In this document: positions 24,842 to 34,391 of the stretch, one piece after another
Numbering within the stretch: position 1 is the first letter of the stretch
Layout of the letters: every line of letters begins with the position of its first letter
Source: Marinobacter halodurans
GTDB lineage: Bacteria; Pseudomonadota; Gammaproteobacteria; Pseudomonadales; Oleiphilaceae
NCBI RefSeq assembly: GCF_004327985.1
Contig: NZ_SJDL01000037.1
Location: 1 to 54,216, forward strand
Length of the DNA stretch: 54,216 nucleotides
Reading direction: 5' to 3'
The notes under the pieces: model-generated
Told to the model about the DNA's origin: nothing
What the model saw: the letters and a program-made list of their open reading frames with translations, nothing else
Databases searched by the model: none
Translations under genes and position numbers: made by a program

Positions 24842-26245
24842 ATGACGCAGCTTGCCTGGTTCCGCAACGATCTCCGGGTCACCGACAACCCGGCCCTGGT
24901 CGCCGCCTGTACCGGCGACGGACCGGTGGAAGCCTGCTTCCTGCTGACACCGGGCCAGTGGGCCGAACACGACTGGTCAGCGGCGCGGGTTGCGCTGGTC
25001 CTGGATCACCTGGAAGACCTCGGCAGGCAACTGGCCGGGCTGGGGATTCCGCTGCACATCCTGCACTCGGACCGGTTTGACGACAGCCTGGACGCCTTGG
25101 CGAATCTGGCCCGCGAGCGTTCCGTAAGCACGATTCACATCAATGAGGAATACGGCGTCAACGAGCGCCAACGGGACAAGAGCGCCCACCAGCGACTGGC
25201 CGACCAGGGCATCACCCTGCACAAATACCGGGACCAGACGGTCGCCCCGGTGGGCAGCGTGCTGACCCAACAGGGCGAGCCCTATTCGGTGTTCACGCCA
25301 TTCTGCCGTCGCTGGTGGGACTGGGTGGAGACCACGCAGCCGCAGTGCCTGGCCATCCCCGCGCCCCAGGGCCCGACGATCCAGGCACCGCCGCGCCCGG
25401 CCACCCCGGAGGCCTTTCGGGATCCGCCACCGTCACTCGTGGCCGTGGGCGAAGAGGCCGCACACAGGGCACTGGTGGAATTCCTGGAGAAGCGGGCCGC
25501 TCGCTATAAGGAAGACCGGGACTTTCCGGCGATCGACGGCACCAGCCTGGTCTCGCCCTACCTGGCCAGCGGCATCCTGTCCGGCCGACAGTGCCTTACA
25601 GCGGCGCAGGACGCCATGCGCCAGCAACGGGATACGACCGGCATCCGGGGCTGGATCAACGAGATCTGCTGGCGGGATTTCTACGTGCACATCCTCTACC
25701 ACTATCCACGGGTGAGCAGGCACCGGGCCTTCAAGCCAGAGACCGAAGCCTTGGTCTGGAACCGCTCTGAAGAGCATTTGAAAGCGTGGCAGAACGGCGA
25801 GACCGGCGTCCCGCTGGTGGACGCCGCCATGCGGCAACTGAGGGAAACCGGCTGGATGCACAACCGCCTGCGCATGGTGACCGCCATGGTCCTGTCCAAG
25901 AACCTGTTCCTGGACTGGCGCCAGGGGGAAGCCTGGTTCATGAGCCACCTGGCCGACGGCTTCCTGGCGTCCAACAACGGCGGCTGGCAGTGGAGCGCCT
26001 CGACCGGCACCGATGCGGCGCCCTACTTCCGGGTCTTCAACCCGGTCACCCAGAGCGAACGCTTCGATCCGGACGGCGCGTTTATCCGCCGGTTTGTGCC
26101 GGAATTGCGGGACCTGGACAACAAACGCATCCACAACCCCGCCGCCGGTGGCACCGTGCCCAAAGGCTATATCCGGCCCATCGTGGACCTGAAGGAAACC
26201 CGGAAAGAGGCCATCGCCCGCTTCCAGGCCCTGCGTGATCAGTGA
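24842..26245 (+). CDS. phrB: Class I CPD photolyase
   Basis: Deoxyribodipyrimidine photolyase, 467 aa, repairs UV cyclobutane dimers using blue light. The N-terminal antenna domain starts LAWFRNDLRVTDNPAL; the C-terminal FAD-binding domain has NEICWRDFYVHIL, PLVDAAMRQL, MHNRLRM and NNGGWQWSASTGTDAAPYFRVFNP, with the electron-transfer Trp residues in place. ATG 24842 has GGAAGGGA close by. The 3' end overlaps the convergent kinase gene by 7 bases. A TATAAT at 24767-24772 in the AT-rich leader could be its -10 element. Confidence 0.96.
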   Translation: MTQLAWFRNDLRVTDNPALVAACTGDGPVEACFLLTPGQWAEHDWSAARVALVLDHLEDLGRQLAGLGIPLHILHSDRFDDSLDALANLARERSVSTIHINEEYGVNERQRDKSAHQRLADQGITLHKYRDQTVAPVGSVLTQQGEPYSVFTPFCRRWWDWVETTQPQCLAIPAPQGPTIQAPPRPATPEAFRDPPPSLVAVGEEAAHRALVEFLEKRAARYKEDRDFPAIDGTSLVSPYLASGILSGRQCLTAAQDAMRQQRDTTGIRGWINEICWRDFYVHILYHYPRVSRHRAFKPETEALVWNRSEEHLKAWQNGETGVPLVDAAMRQLRETGWMHNRLRMVTAMVLSKNLFLDWRQGEAWFMSHLADGFLASNNGGWQWSASTGTDAAPYFRVFNPVTQSERFDPDGAFIRRFVPELRDLDNKRIHNPAAGGTVPKGYIRPIVDLKETRKEAIARFQALRDQ

Positions 26246-27951
26246 TGGTTGACCAGGATCCAGAGCAGTAACGCCGCGTTGACCAGCAGTGACGTGATGG
26301 CAATCACCGGCCAGTTCTCCGTGGGCACCCGGTCCATCAACGGCGGGTTATCGGACGGCAGCAACTGCGGGTTGGGATGCTCCAGGTCCTGCAGGAATTC
26401 CGACAGGGCCGGGTAGCGATCCTGGGGGCGCAGCGCCACCGCTTTCTCCAGGCAGGCATCCAGCCACTGCGGCAGGTCCGGATTGGCTTCCCGGGCACTG
26501 CGATAGCGCAAACGGGCCCGCGCCGACGGTTTGGGTGACCGCGCGTAGGGCAGCCGGCCGGTGAACATTTCATAGGCGATGACGCCCAGGCTGTAGCGGT
26601 CCGAAGCCGGCGTGGCGCGCCCGCCTTCCAGGCACTCCGGCGCGGCATAGCTTTCCGTACCGTGGTAGCCGTCGCCATCCCAGGGCACATCGATCTGCTC
26701 GATGCCTCGAATTCGCACCGAGCCCAGGTCAATAATCTTCGCGGTGCCGTCCCCGTCGATGACGATATTTTCCGGCTTCAGGTCCTGGTGGATCATCTCC
26801 AGCCGGTGCAGCGCCCGCACCCCGGCGGCGACCTGGCGTATGATACCGCGCACCTCGGCCGGTTCCGGATGCGGATGATCGTTCATCCACGCCCGCAGGG
26901 TCGGCCCGTCCACGTATTCGGTCAGGCAGTACAGGCACTGGCGGTTCTCCGGCGGTTCCAGGAAACGAACCACATGCGGATTGCTGACCCGTCGCGCCAC
27001 CCAGGATTCGGTCATGAACCGGTCAATGTAGGCCGGATCGTCCACGTAGTTGGGCGACGGCGTTTTCATCGCCACCAGCGGCTGGCCGTTGTCCGGCGAC
27101 GCCAGATAGACCTGGGTACGCCGGCTGCTGTGCAATTCCCGAATGATGCGATAACCGTCCAGCGACTGGCCGGGCTGTAGCGGCGGCGGGAACGGCAATG
27201 CACTCAGGCGTTCATAGTGAGCTTCCAGATCCTGTGAGGGCAGATGGTCGACCGCCACCACCTGGGCGCTGAGATTGTCCGGGCTGGCGTTTTCCAGGGC
27301 GTGGGTCACCAGCCATTCGGCGGCGGTTTCCGGATCCTCGACGCCTGCGCCTTCCCGCAGTTCCGCCGCCGACAGGTAGCCGTGAACGCCATCGGTGGTG
27401 AGGATCAGCCGGTCACCGGGCTCCAACGCCACCCGGGCCACGTCGATTTCCACGTTCACTTCCACACCCATGGCCCGGGACAGGGCCTGGCGGTCGCCGG
27501 ACACCACCACGTGATGGTCCTGGGTCAGGCACTCCAGGTCGCCGCCCCGCAACAGGTAGACGCGGCTGTCGCCCACATGGAACACATAGGCCCGGCTGTT
27601 CTTGATCACCAGCCCGCTGAAGGTACAGATCATGCCGCCGGCACCGCCGTGGCTGGCGTGACCGCGGCCATGCAGCCAGCGGTTGAGGGCCCCCAGCACC
27701 CTGCTGGCCGAAGTTTCCACGGCCCAGGAATCCGGCGTGCTGTAGTAGTCGTGCAGGAAACCGGTCACGCAGGCCTGCGCCGCCTCGCGACCCGCCCGGG
27801 ACGCACTGACGCCATCGGCAATCACCGCCGCCACCCCTTTAAGCAACAGCGTCTCGCCTTCCGGGTAGCGGGCCCCGAGGCTGTCCTGATTCTCCGGCTT
27901 GCGCCCGGCACTGCTGAACTGCCCCAGGCGCAGCATTAAACGTCCGCTCAT
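26239..27951 (-). CDS. PP2C phosphatase-Ser/Thr kinase fusion
   Basis: A 570-aa bifunctional protein. The PP2C-like phosphatase (about 5-240) has ADGVSAS, HVGDSRVYLLR, TTDGVHG and ASPDNLSAQVV, which hold the metal-binding Asp residues. The Hanks kinase (about 260-525) has the VAIK Lys as VAMKTP, HQDLKPEN, DLGSVRI for DFG and APE as APECLEG. The Gly loop (IRELHSSRRTQVYLA) is poorly conserved. One C-terminal membrane helix (about 545-566) anchors it. Such proteins sit next to nitrate transporters in Pseudomonas relatives. It overlaps narK by four bases and may regulate that transporter. Confidence 0.92.
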   Translation of the reverse strand: MSGRLMLRLGQFSSAGRKPENQDSLGARYPEGETLLLKGVAAVIADGVSASRAGREAAQACVTGFLHDYYSTPDSWAVETSASRVLGALNRWLHGRGHASHGGAGGMICTFSGLVIKNSRAYVFHVGDSRVYLLRGGDLECLTQDHHVVVSGDRQALSRAMGVEVNVEIDVARVALEPGDRLILTTDGVHGYLSAAELREGAGVEDPETAAEWLVTHALENASPDNLSAQVVAVDHLPSQDLEAHYERLSALPFPPPLQPGQSLDGYRIIRELHSSRRTQVYLASPDNGQPLVAMKTPSPNYVDDPAYIDRFMTESWVARRVSNPHVVRFLEPPENRQCLYCLTEYVDGPTLRAWMNDHPHPEPAEVRGIIRQVAAGVRALHRLEMIHQDLKPENIVIDGDGTAKIIDLGSVRIRGIEQIDVPWDGDGYHGTESYAAPECLEGGRATPASDRYSLGVIAYEMFTGRLPYARSPKPSARARLRYRSAREANPDLPQWLDACLEKAVALRPQDRYPALSEFLQDLEHPNPQLLPSDNPPLMDRVPTENWPVIAITSLLVNAALLLWILVNHH

Positions 27952-29417
27952 GGCACCTCGATCATCCGTACCGAACCGTCCGGCATGACTTCGCTGGTCT
28001 GCGGGCTGGGCTCATCCATGAACAGCGCCACCAGCACCAGGATGGCCAGGGCCACCGCGCCCAGCACATAGAAGAAGACGGCCGGCGACACCTGCGCCAG
28101 CACCACCAGGAAGACCACACCGCCGACATTGCCGTAGGCGCCCGCCATGCCGGCCACCTGCCCGGTCAGCCGGCGCTTGACCAGCGGCACCGAGGCGTAG
28201 ACGGCACCGCAGCCACCCTGCACGAACACGGAGCAGAAGATCACCAGCAGGACCGCCAGCGGCAACGGCCAGCTGCCGTTGATCTGGCCCATCAGCAGAT
28301 AGCCGACACTGATGCCGGCCAGCATCAGCAGCAGGATCAGCTTGCGACCACAGCGGTCCGCCAGGTACCCGCCACCGGGCCGACCAAACAGGTTCATCAG
28401 CGCGAAACTGCCCCCCAGCATGCCCGCCAGCACCGGCGAGATGTCGAAGGTATCCAGGAAATACAGCGGCAGCATGGACACCACCGCCAGCTCCGAGCCA
28501 AAGCTGGCCATGTAGACCAGGTCCAGCAACGCCACCTGCTTGAACGCATAGCGGTCGAAATCCGGAACCGGCTCGCGGAAGACATGGCCGTTCACCTGCC
28601 AGATCCGCAGCAACTGGAACGCGCACATGACGGCGATCACCCCATAGATCAGGTTGGTGGTGGTCACGCCCACCAGACCCAGCTTGGCGGGCCCCAGTTG
28701 CCAGGCGATCAGCCCCATGGCCAGGAACAGCGGCAGGTTCATGATCACGTAGAGCACGAAATCCCCCTTGCTGGTGACTTCCATCGCCCCGCCTTTTTTG
28801 GGCTTGAAGTAGGTCGAGCCTTTTGGTGTGTCCCGCACCATGGCGTAGAACAGCACGGCATAGACGATCGACAGCACGCCTGTGGCCGCGACCGCCCAGC
28901 GCCAGCCATCGTCCCCGCCGAAGGCCAGCGCCAGGGCCGGCATCGAGAGGCCGGCAAAGGCGGCGCCGAAGTTGCCCCAGCCGCCGTAAATGCCTTCCGC
29001 CAGCCCCAGCTCATAGGCCGGATACCACTCGCTGATCAGGCGAATGCCCACCACAAAACCGGCGCCGACAAACCCCAGCAGGAAACGGCTCATGGCCAGG
29101 GATTCAAAGGAATCCGCCATGGCAAAGGCCACACAGATAAAACCCGAGAGGATGAGCACCAGCGCATAGACCCGGCGCGGGCCCAGCGCATCCACCAGCA
29201 TGCCGATCAGGATGCGGGCGGGAATCGTCAGCGCCACGTTCAGCAGCAGGATCGCGTTGACTTCGCTGGTGGTCAGCCCGAACTGCTCACGGATGGTCAC
29301 CATCAGCGGCGCGTGGTTGAACCACACCAGAAAGCTGATGAAGAACGCCATCCAGCTCAGATGGAGGACGCGGGTCTTGCCCTGGAAGGAGAGGAAACGA
29401 AAGGAACCGTTCGACAT
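27948..29417 (-). CDS. NarK/NasA-family nitrate/nitrite transporter
   Basis: A 489-aa major facilitator of the nitrate/nitrite porter family with about 12 membrane helices. The nitrate signature is represented by GWGNFGAAFAGLSMPAL (in IYGGWGNFGAAF) and AGAYGNVGGVVFLVV in helices 5 and 11, and the substrate-binding Arg residues in FVVGIRLISEW and GRPGGGYLADR. It imports nitrate for assimilation, probably. No nirB/nirD or nasA reductase lies nearby. A 408-base untranslated region precedes it, which could hold a nitrate-responsive leader. Confidence 0.9.
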   Translation of the reverse strand: MSNGSFRFLSFQGKTRVLHLSWMAFFISFLVWFNHAPLMVTIREQFGLTTSEVNAILLLNVALTIPARILIGMLVDALGPRRVYALVLILSGFICVAFAMADSFESLAMSRFLLGFVGAGFVVGIRLISEWYPAYELGLAEGIYGGWGNFGAAFAGLSMPALALAFGGDDGWRWAVAATGVLSIVYAVLFYAMVRDTPKGSTYFKPKKGGAMEVTSKGDFVLYVIMNLPLFLAMGLIAWQLGPAKLGLVGVTTTNLIYGVIAVMCAFQLLRIWQVNGHVFREPVPDFDRYAFKQVALLDLVYMASFGSELAVVSMLPLYFLDTFDISPVLAGMLGGSFALMNLFGRPGGGYLADRCGRKLILLLMLAGISVGYLLMGQINGSWPLPLAVLLVIFCSVFVQGGCGAVYASVPLVKRRLTGQVAGMAGAYGNVGGVVFLVVLAQVSPAVFFYVLGAVALAILVLVALFMDEPSPQTSEVMPDGSVRMIEVP

Positions 29418-29825
29418 ACACCTGCCTTTACCGAAAGAAAGAATGGCCTCGGGCAGGCTGCCTTACCGCTGGAGATGAGTCGGCCACGAGCGCCGGGCGC
29501 CCGTTAAGCCATGGGATCGGACCGATCGGAAGACGGTCGTCGCTCATCGACGGCAGGAGGGGCAATCACGGGTCATTACCGTGATCCCACTCCCCGTTCA
29601 GCAGCGACGCCCTTGCCGGCAGCCTTTCCCGGAGTGAATAGACGGTGCATGGGAAGCAATCGACGTACCAATGGCGCTATTTCGGCGCAGGACGGGCATT
29701 TGGGGATTGGACGGGGTTTTGGGGCGGGAGGAAATTGCACCAGGACGGCACCGCACCGGGCGCCAACGTTCCATTAAAGTGCGCGGACAGGACCCCGTCG
29801 CGAACCGCGACAGGGCATTCACGAG
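29418..29825 (-). promoter_or_regulatory. Long non-coding leader of the nitrate transporter
   Basis: No credible gene is found here. The minus strand carries several hairpins before the transporter start, the clearest being ATCACGG/CCGTGAT (29565-29571 with 29579-29585, seven-base loop). Nitrate-assimilation operons in related bacteria are controlled by NasT antitermination in such leaders. I cannot identify a NasT hairpin with confidence, so this is a suggestion. Confidence 0.35.
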
Positions 29826-30578
29826 TCAGTGACGGCCACCACAGACCGGGCAACCGGGATCCCGTGCCAGCTTCATCTCACGCCACTCCATGCGCCAGGC
29901 ATCCAGCAACAGCAGACGGCCGACCAGCGACCGGCCGACACCGGCCAGCACCTTGATGGCCTCCATCGCCTGGCAGGCGCCGATCATGCCCACCAGCGGA
30001 CCGATGACGCCCGCCTCGGAGCAGCGCAGGTCCTCATCGCCGGTTTCCGGATACAGGCACTGGTAGCAGGGTTGGTCCGCCTCGCGTGTATCGAACACAC
30101 TCACCTGCCCTTCCCCGCGAATCGCCGCACCGGACACCAGCGGCACGCCGGCGTCGACACAGGCGCGGTTGATGGCAAAGCGGGTGGCGAAGTTGTCGGT
30201 GCAATCCACCACCAGGGAGGCGGCGGCGACTTGCGCCTGCAGGGCATCGCCTTCGAGGCGCGATTCGATGGCGTCCACCGCGATCTCCGGATTCATCGAT
30301 CGGACGGCCTCCGCCAGACGGCTCGCCTTGGGCAGGTCCAGGTCGTCCTGGCGGAACGCCACCTGGCGCTGCAGGTTCGCCATCTCCACCCGGTCGTCGT
30401 CGGCAACCACCAGGTGGCCCACACCGGCCCCGCCCAGATAGAGCGCCACCGGGCACCCCAGACCGCCGGCCCCCACAATCAGCACACGGGCCTGCTTGAG
30501 TCGCAGCTGCCCCTGCACGTCCAACTGTGGCAACAGCAGCTGGCGGCTGTAACGCATCAGTTCGTTATCCGTCAGCAT
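29826..30578 (-). CDS. moeB: Molybdopterin-synthase adenylyltransferase MoeB
   Basis: A 250-aa E1-like adenylating enzyme of the ThiF/MoeB/HesA group. It has ATP-binding VLIVGAGGLGCPVALYL, the DDDRVEMANLQRQ block, a likely catalytic Cys in LRCSEAGVIGPLVG and zinc-binding Cys pairs CYQC and CPVC. It would activate MoaD (or ThiS) C termini. No rhodanese domain is present. The frame is open upstream to 30860 but ATG 30578 is correct: the longer form lies inside prmC and is not conserved. It overlaps prmC by 14 bases. Confidence 0.92.
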   Translation of the reverse strand: MLTDNELMRYSRQLLLPQLDVQGQLRLKQARVLIVGAGGLGCPVALYLGGAGVGHLVVADDDRVEMANLQRQVAFRQDDLDLPKASRLAEAVRSMNPEIAVDAIESRLEGDALQAQVAAASLVVDCTDNFATRFAINRACVDAGVPLVSGAAIRGEGQVSVFDTREADQPCYQCLYPETGDEDLRCSEAGVIGPLVGMIGACQAMEAIKVLAGVGRSLVGRLLLLDAWRMEWREMKLARDPGCPVCGGRH

Positions 30579-31428
30579 TGCATTCTCCCTTCCCGATTCG
30601 TCCCAGGGTGTACCGGTCATTGTCGCCATAATCACGCCCGGTCTCGACCTCGCTGAAACCGGCCGCCAGGAACAGATCGCGCACGGCCGCGCCCTGGTCG
30701 TAACCGTGCTCCACCAGCAGCCACCCACCCGGTTGCAACCAATCCGGTGCGGTTGCGGCAATCTCGCGGATGTCGTCCAGCCCGTCGGCCCCGGCCACCA
30801 GGGCCGACGCCGGCTCGAAGCGGACATCGCCCTCGTCCAGGTGATGGTCGCTCTCGGCAATATAGGGCGGGTTGCTGATGATCAGGTCGAACCCGGCAGC
30901 GGTCAGATTCCGGAACCAATGACTCCGGTGCACTTGAACCGACAACCCCAACCGTTCCGCGTTGCGTCGGGCCAGCGCCACCGCGTCCTCCACCGCATCG
31001 GTGGCACTGACGGACCAATCGGGCTTCTCGCTGGCCAGCGCCAGGGCAATGGCCCCGGTTCCGGTCCCCAGATCCAGAACCCGGGCCTGTTCCGGCAACG
31101 GCAAAGCCAGCGTCGCTTCCACCAGGCACTCGGTATCGGGACGGGGAATGAGTGTGCGGTCACTGACCTCGAGCGTCAGCGTCCAGAAGCCCCGATGGCC
31201 CAGCAGGTGGGCGACCGGGTGGCCGGCGACCCGGCGTTCGACCAGGGTCCGGAAACGGGCGGCATCGGCCGGCGCCACCTCATGCTCGGGCCAGGTACGG
31301 AACCAGGTGGGATTGCGGTCGAGCACGGCTTCCAGCAGCAACTCGGCATCCAGCCGCGGCGAATCACCGCCAATACGGGCAGCGGCATCGGCGAGAAGAG
31401 CGGCGACGGTGTCGGGTGCGTTACTCAT
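30565..31428 (-). CDS. prmC: Release factor glutamine methyltransferase
   Basis: A 287-aa SAM-dependent methyltransferase that modifies the Gln of the GGQ motif in release factors. It has the SAM motif [15 protein letters not shown], the substrate-binding NPPY ([10 protein letters not shown]) and the N-terminal helical domain. It lies directly downstream of prfA, its substrate's gene, with an 8-base overlap, which is the usual order. Confidence 0.97.
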   Translation of the reverse strand: MSNAPDTVAALLADAAARIGGDSPRLDAELLLEAVLDRNPTWFRTWPEHEVAPADAARFRTLVERRVAGHPVAHLLGHRGFWTLTLEVSDRTLIPRPDTECLVEATLALPLPEQARVLDLGTGTGAIALALASEKPDWSVSATDAVEDAVALARRNAERLGLSVQVHRSHWFRNLTAAGFDLIISNPPYIAESDHHLDEGDVRFEPASALVAGADGLDDIREIAATAPDWLQPGGWLLVEHGYDQGAAVRDLFLAAGFSEVETGRDYGDNDRYTLGRIGKGECNADG

Positions 31429-32506
31429 CCGCCTGGCTGGCCAGCAACTCGGCCTGGCGCTCCTGTTGCAACGGACCGATCACCGGGGACAGGTCGCCGG
31501 CAATCACTTCGTCGAGCTTGTACAGGGTCAGGTTGATGCGGTGATCGGTCACCCGGCCCTGGGGGAAATTGTACGTGCGGATCCGCTCCGAGCGATCGCC
31601 GCTACCCACCAGGCTCTTGCGTTGGGCGGCTTCGGACTGCTGCTGGCGCTCGGTCTCGGCGTCCTGCAACCGGGCCGACAGCAGGCTCATGGCCTTGGCG
31701 CGGTTCTTGTGCTGGGACCGCTCGTCCTGGCACTCCACCACGATGCCAGTCGGCAGGTGGGTAATGCGGATCGCGGAATCCGTCTTGTTGACGTGCTGAC
31801 CACCGGCGCCGGACGCCCGGAAGGTGTCCACCCGCAGGTCCGCCTTGTTGATCTCGATGGCGTCCGCCTCGTCGGCTTCCGGCATCACCGCCACCGTGCA
31901 GGCGGAGGTGTGGATACGGCCCTGGGATTCGGTTTCCGGGACCCGCTGTACCCGGTGGGCACCGGATTCGAATTTCAGCGCGCCGTAGACCTGGTCGCCG
32001 GTCACCCGGGTGATGATTTCCTTGTAGCCACCGTGTTCGCCGGGGCTGTCGCTGATCACCTCGACTTTCCAGCCGCGGGTTTCGGCAAAACGGCTGTACA
32101 TGCGGAACAGGTCGCCGGCAAACAGGGCCGCCTCGTCGCCACCGGTGCCGGCGCGAATTTCCAGGAAGGCGTTCTTGCCGTCGTCCGGGTCCCGCGGCAT
32201 CATCAGGCGCTGCAGCTCTTCGTCGAGTTGCTCCACCTTCTGGCGGGCCGATGCCAGCTCTTCCTCAGCCATCTCGCGCATGTCGGCATCGCCGTCACGC
32301 AGCAGCTCCCGGGCTTCGGCCACATCGGCATTGGCGCGCTGATAGGCCTGGTAGCACTGGACCACCGGTTCGATGTCCGCAAACTCCTTGGAAAGCTCCC
32401 GGAAGCGCTCCTGGTTGGCGATAATGGACTGGTCGCTGAGCAACGCGCTCACTTCCTCGAATCGGTCGTTGAGCCGATCAAGTTTGGTCTGAATCGAAGG
32501 TTTCAT
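31421..32506 (-). CDS. prfA: Peptide chain release factor 1
   Basis: RF1 of 361 aa, terminates translation at UAA and UAG. It has the tRNA-mimic GGQ loop ([13 protein letters not shown]), the stop-codon reading PxT motif as PET ([16 protein letters not shown]), and the N-terminal helical part. Its place between hemA and prmC is conserved in gammaproteobacteria. The variant PET, compared with PAT in E. coli, is common in the family. Confidence 0.98.
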   Translation of the reverse strand: MKPSIQTKLDRLNDRFEEVSALLSDQSIIANQERFRELSKEFADIEPVVQCYQAYQRANADVAEARELLRDGDADMREMAEEELASARQKVEQLDEELQRLMMPRDPDDGKNAFLEIRAGTGGDEAALFAGDLFRMYSRFAETRGWKVEVISDSPGEHGGYKEIITRVTGDQVYGALKFESGAHRVQRVPETESQGRIHTSACTVAVMPEADEADAIEINKADLRVDTFRASGAGGQHVNKTDSAIRITHLPTGIVVECQDERSQHKNRAKAMSLLSARLQDAETERQQQSEAAQRKSLVGSGDRSERIRTYNFPQGRVTDHRINLTLYKLDEVIAGDLSPVIGPLQQERQAELLASQADE

Positions 32507-32552
32507 GCCGTGTCCAGGTCAGCGGACCCGAGCGGGTCCGGAAAAAGCGTGG

Positions 32553-33896
32553 TCAGATCTTATCATTGAATTGGGATTGAGGCGCAGGGTCCGGCTCATC
32601 GGAGGTGTCCGCCGCCGACGGGGGTGCCAGCAGATCGTCCTGGGCACGGCCCAGCTGGTGCAACTCGCGCAGCCAGTAGGTGACTTCGGTGCGGCCTTCC
32701 GCGGTGGCCTTGCGCACCTGGACCGACGGTTCATGCAGCAGCTTGTTGGTAATCCCGCGCGCCAGACTGCGCAACAGGGTCTCCGGATCGCCGCCGTTGC
32801 GCAACTGCCTGAGCGCCCGCTCGACTTCCAGGTCACGCAGCTCCTCGGCATGGTTGCGGTATTGCTTGAGGGTGGAGACCGCATCCAGCGCCCGCAACTG
32901 ATAGAGGAAGTCATCCGTACCGGACTCGATCAGCCGCTCGGCTTCCCGCGCGGCGCCTTCCCGGGACCGCACATTCTCCTCGATCACCTGGCGCAGGTCG
33001 TCGACGGCGTAGAGGTACACATCGTCCATCTGCGCCACTTCCGGCTCGATATCCCGCGGGACCGCCAGATCCACCATGAAATACGGCCGGTGTTTACGGA
33101 TTTTCAGGGCGCGCTCGACCGCCCCCTTGCCCAGTACCGGCAGTTGGCTGGCGGTGGACGCAATCACGATGTCCACGCCGGGCAGGTGCTCGGGGATATC
33201 CGACAACAGGATACCGTGACCGCCGTGCTGCCGGGCCACTTCCTGGGCCCGTTCCAGTGTCCGGTTGGCCACGATCAGCGAGGGCACACCGGCCTGACGC
33301 AGGTGGCTGGCCACCAGGTCGATGGTGCGGCCGGCCCCGATCAACAGGGCCCTGTTGCGGCGCAGGTCGGAAAAGATGTTGCGTGCCATGCTCACCGCGG
33401 CATAGGCCACCGACACCGGATTCTCACCGATGGTGGTTTCGGTCCGGACCCGTTTGGCCACGGAAAAACTCTGCTCGAACAGCCGTGACAGCAGCGAACC
33501 ACTGGCGCCATGGGACCGGGCCAGCGCATAGGCTTCCTTCAACTGGCCCAGGATCTGGGGCTCGCCCAGCACCATGGAATCCAGCCCGGACGCCACCCGC
33601 ATCATGTGACGGACGGCTTCGGCGTTGGTGTAGACATAGAAGGACTCCGCCAGCTCGTCGACATCCATATCGTGGAATCCGGCGATCCAGCGCAGCACGG
33701 CGTCGGCGCAGTCGTCCTCAGCCGCGAGGTAGAGCTCGGTGCGATTACAGGTGGACAGGATGGCCGCTTCGCCGACACCACCGACGACCTTCAGGGCCGC
33801 GAACGCCTCCCCCATATGCTCCGGGGTGAACGCCACCCGCTCCCGCAGCTCGAGGGGGGCGGTTCGGTGATTGATGCCCAGTGTCAATAAAGCCAT
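32553..33896 (-). CDS. hemA: Glutamyl-tRNA reductase
   Basis: First enzyme of the C5 route to 5-aminolevulinate (447 aa). It has the conserved [17 protein letters not shown] start, catalytic Cys in [14 protein letters not shown]-binding [14 protein letters not shown] and a long C-terminal dimerisation helix. Pro/Ala-rich ending ([13 protein letters not shown]) is unique. It is the first gene of the hemA-prfA-prmC-moeB run and is divergent from the TPR lipoprotein gene. Confidence 0.97.
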   Translation of the reverse strand: MALLTLGINHRTAPLELRERVAFTPEHMGEAFAALKVVGGVGEAAILSTCNRTELYLAAEDDCADAVLRWIAGFHDMDVDELAESFYVYTNAEAVRHMMRVASGLDSMVLGEPQILGQLKEAYALARSHGASGSLLSRLFEQSFSVAKRVRTETTIGENPVSVAYAAVSMARNIFSDLRRNRALLIGAGRTIDLVASHLRQAGVPSLIVANRTLERAQEVARQHGGHGILLSDIPEHLPGVDIVIASTASQLPVLGKGAVERALKIRKHRPYFMVDLAVPRDIEPEVAQMDDVYLYAVDDLRQVIEENVRSREGAAREAERLIESGTDDFLYQLRALDAVSTLKQYRNHAEELRDLEVERALRQLRNGGDPETLLRSLARGITNKLLHEPSVQVRKATAEGRTEVTYWLRELHQLGRAQDDLLAPPSAADTSDEPDPAPQSQFNDKI

Positions 33897-34391
33897 CGAA
33901 CAGCGAAAACCTGTAACCAGATAAATAGGAAAGTAGGATACTTCTTAACGCCTCATTCTAGCGACGGCATCCCGACGGCGCTACCCACGGGTTACCGCTA
34001 CGCCACCTACTTTGGTACCGAATCAGCCCGGGACCGCATGAGAAAACAGTCATTGGGCAAGCGTTTAGCCTTGTGCCATTATAAGCCAGCAACAATGGAG
34101 CCTCGGACTCATTGCAGAGCGTCTCCGGTTTTCAGGGTGCTGGACTCCCGGCGCCATGGCTCCTGGCCATGGCGATGCGGGACGACCCGCTCAGACCGGA
34201 AGCGCCGCGTCGATTTGCCGCACCAGATCCGGCAGCTTTCAGGGCGCCCCCGGAAGTGAGTCAGTGGCCTCCGACTCAGGAATGTTATTTCCAGTGATTC
34301 CGCGAACTTTTACAGGGATGTGCTGACAGACGTGACGACACGCGAATGGATTAATCAGAGGTCCCTCAAGCCAATGGCCATCGGACGTACC
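33897..34391. other. 495-base intergenic region with no gene seen
   Basis: This stretch separates divergent hemA and the TPR lipoprotein gene and must contain promoters for both. An inverted repeat GAGTC/GACTC (about 34258-34278) is visible. Short open frames (about 60-75 codons) have no conserved features. I find no tRNA, terminator with T-run or clear operator. Confidence 0.6.

Noticed and set aside
29740-29770. Sigma-54 promoter before the nitrate transporter
   Set aside because: TTGGC is present on the minus strand, but the bases 10 after GG are GG instead of the required GC.
30579-30860. N-terminal extension of moeB
   Set aside because: The extra 94 codons lie wholly inside prmC and do not resemble MoeB; the family starts at ATG 30578.
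31421-32506. PET in place of PAT in RF1 as an altered stop-codon reader
   Set aside because: PxT with Val, Glu or Ala in the middle occurs in normal RF1 proteins, and the rest of the motif region is unchanged.
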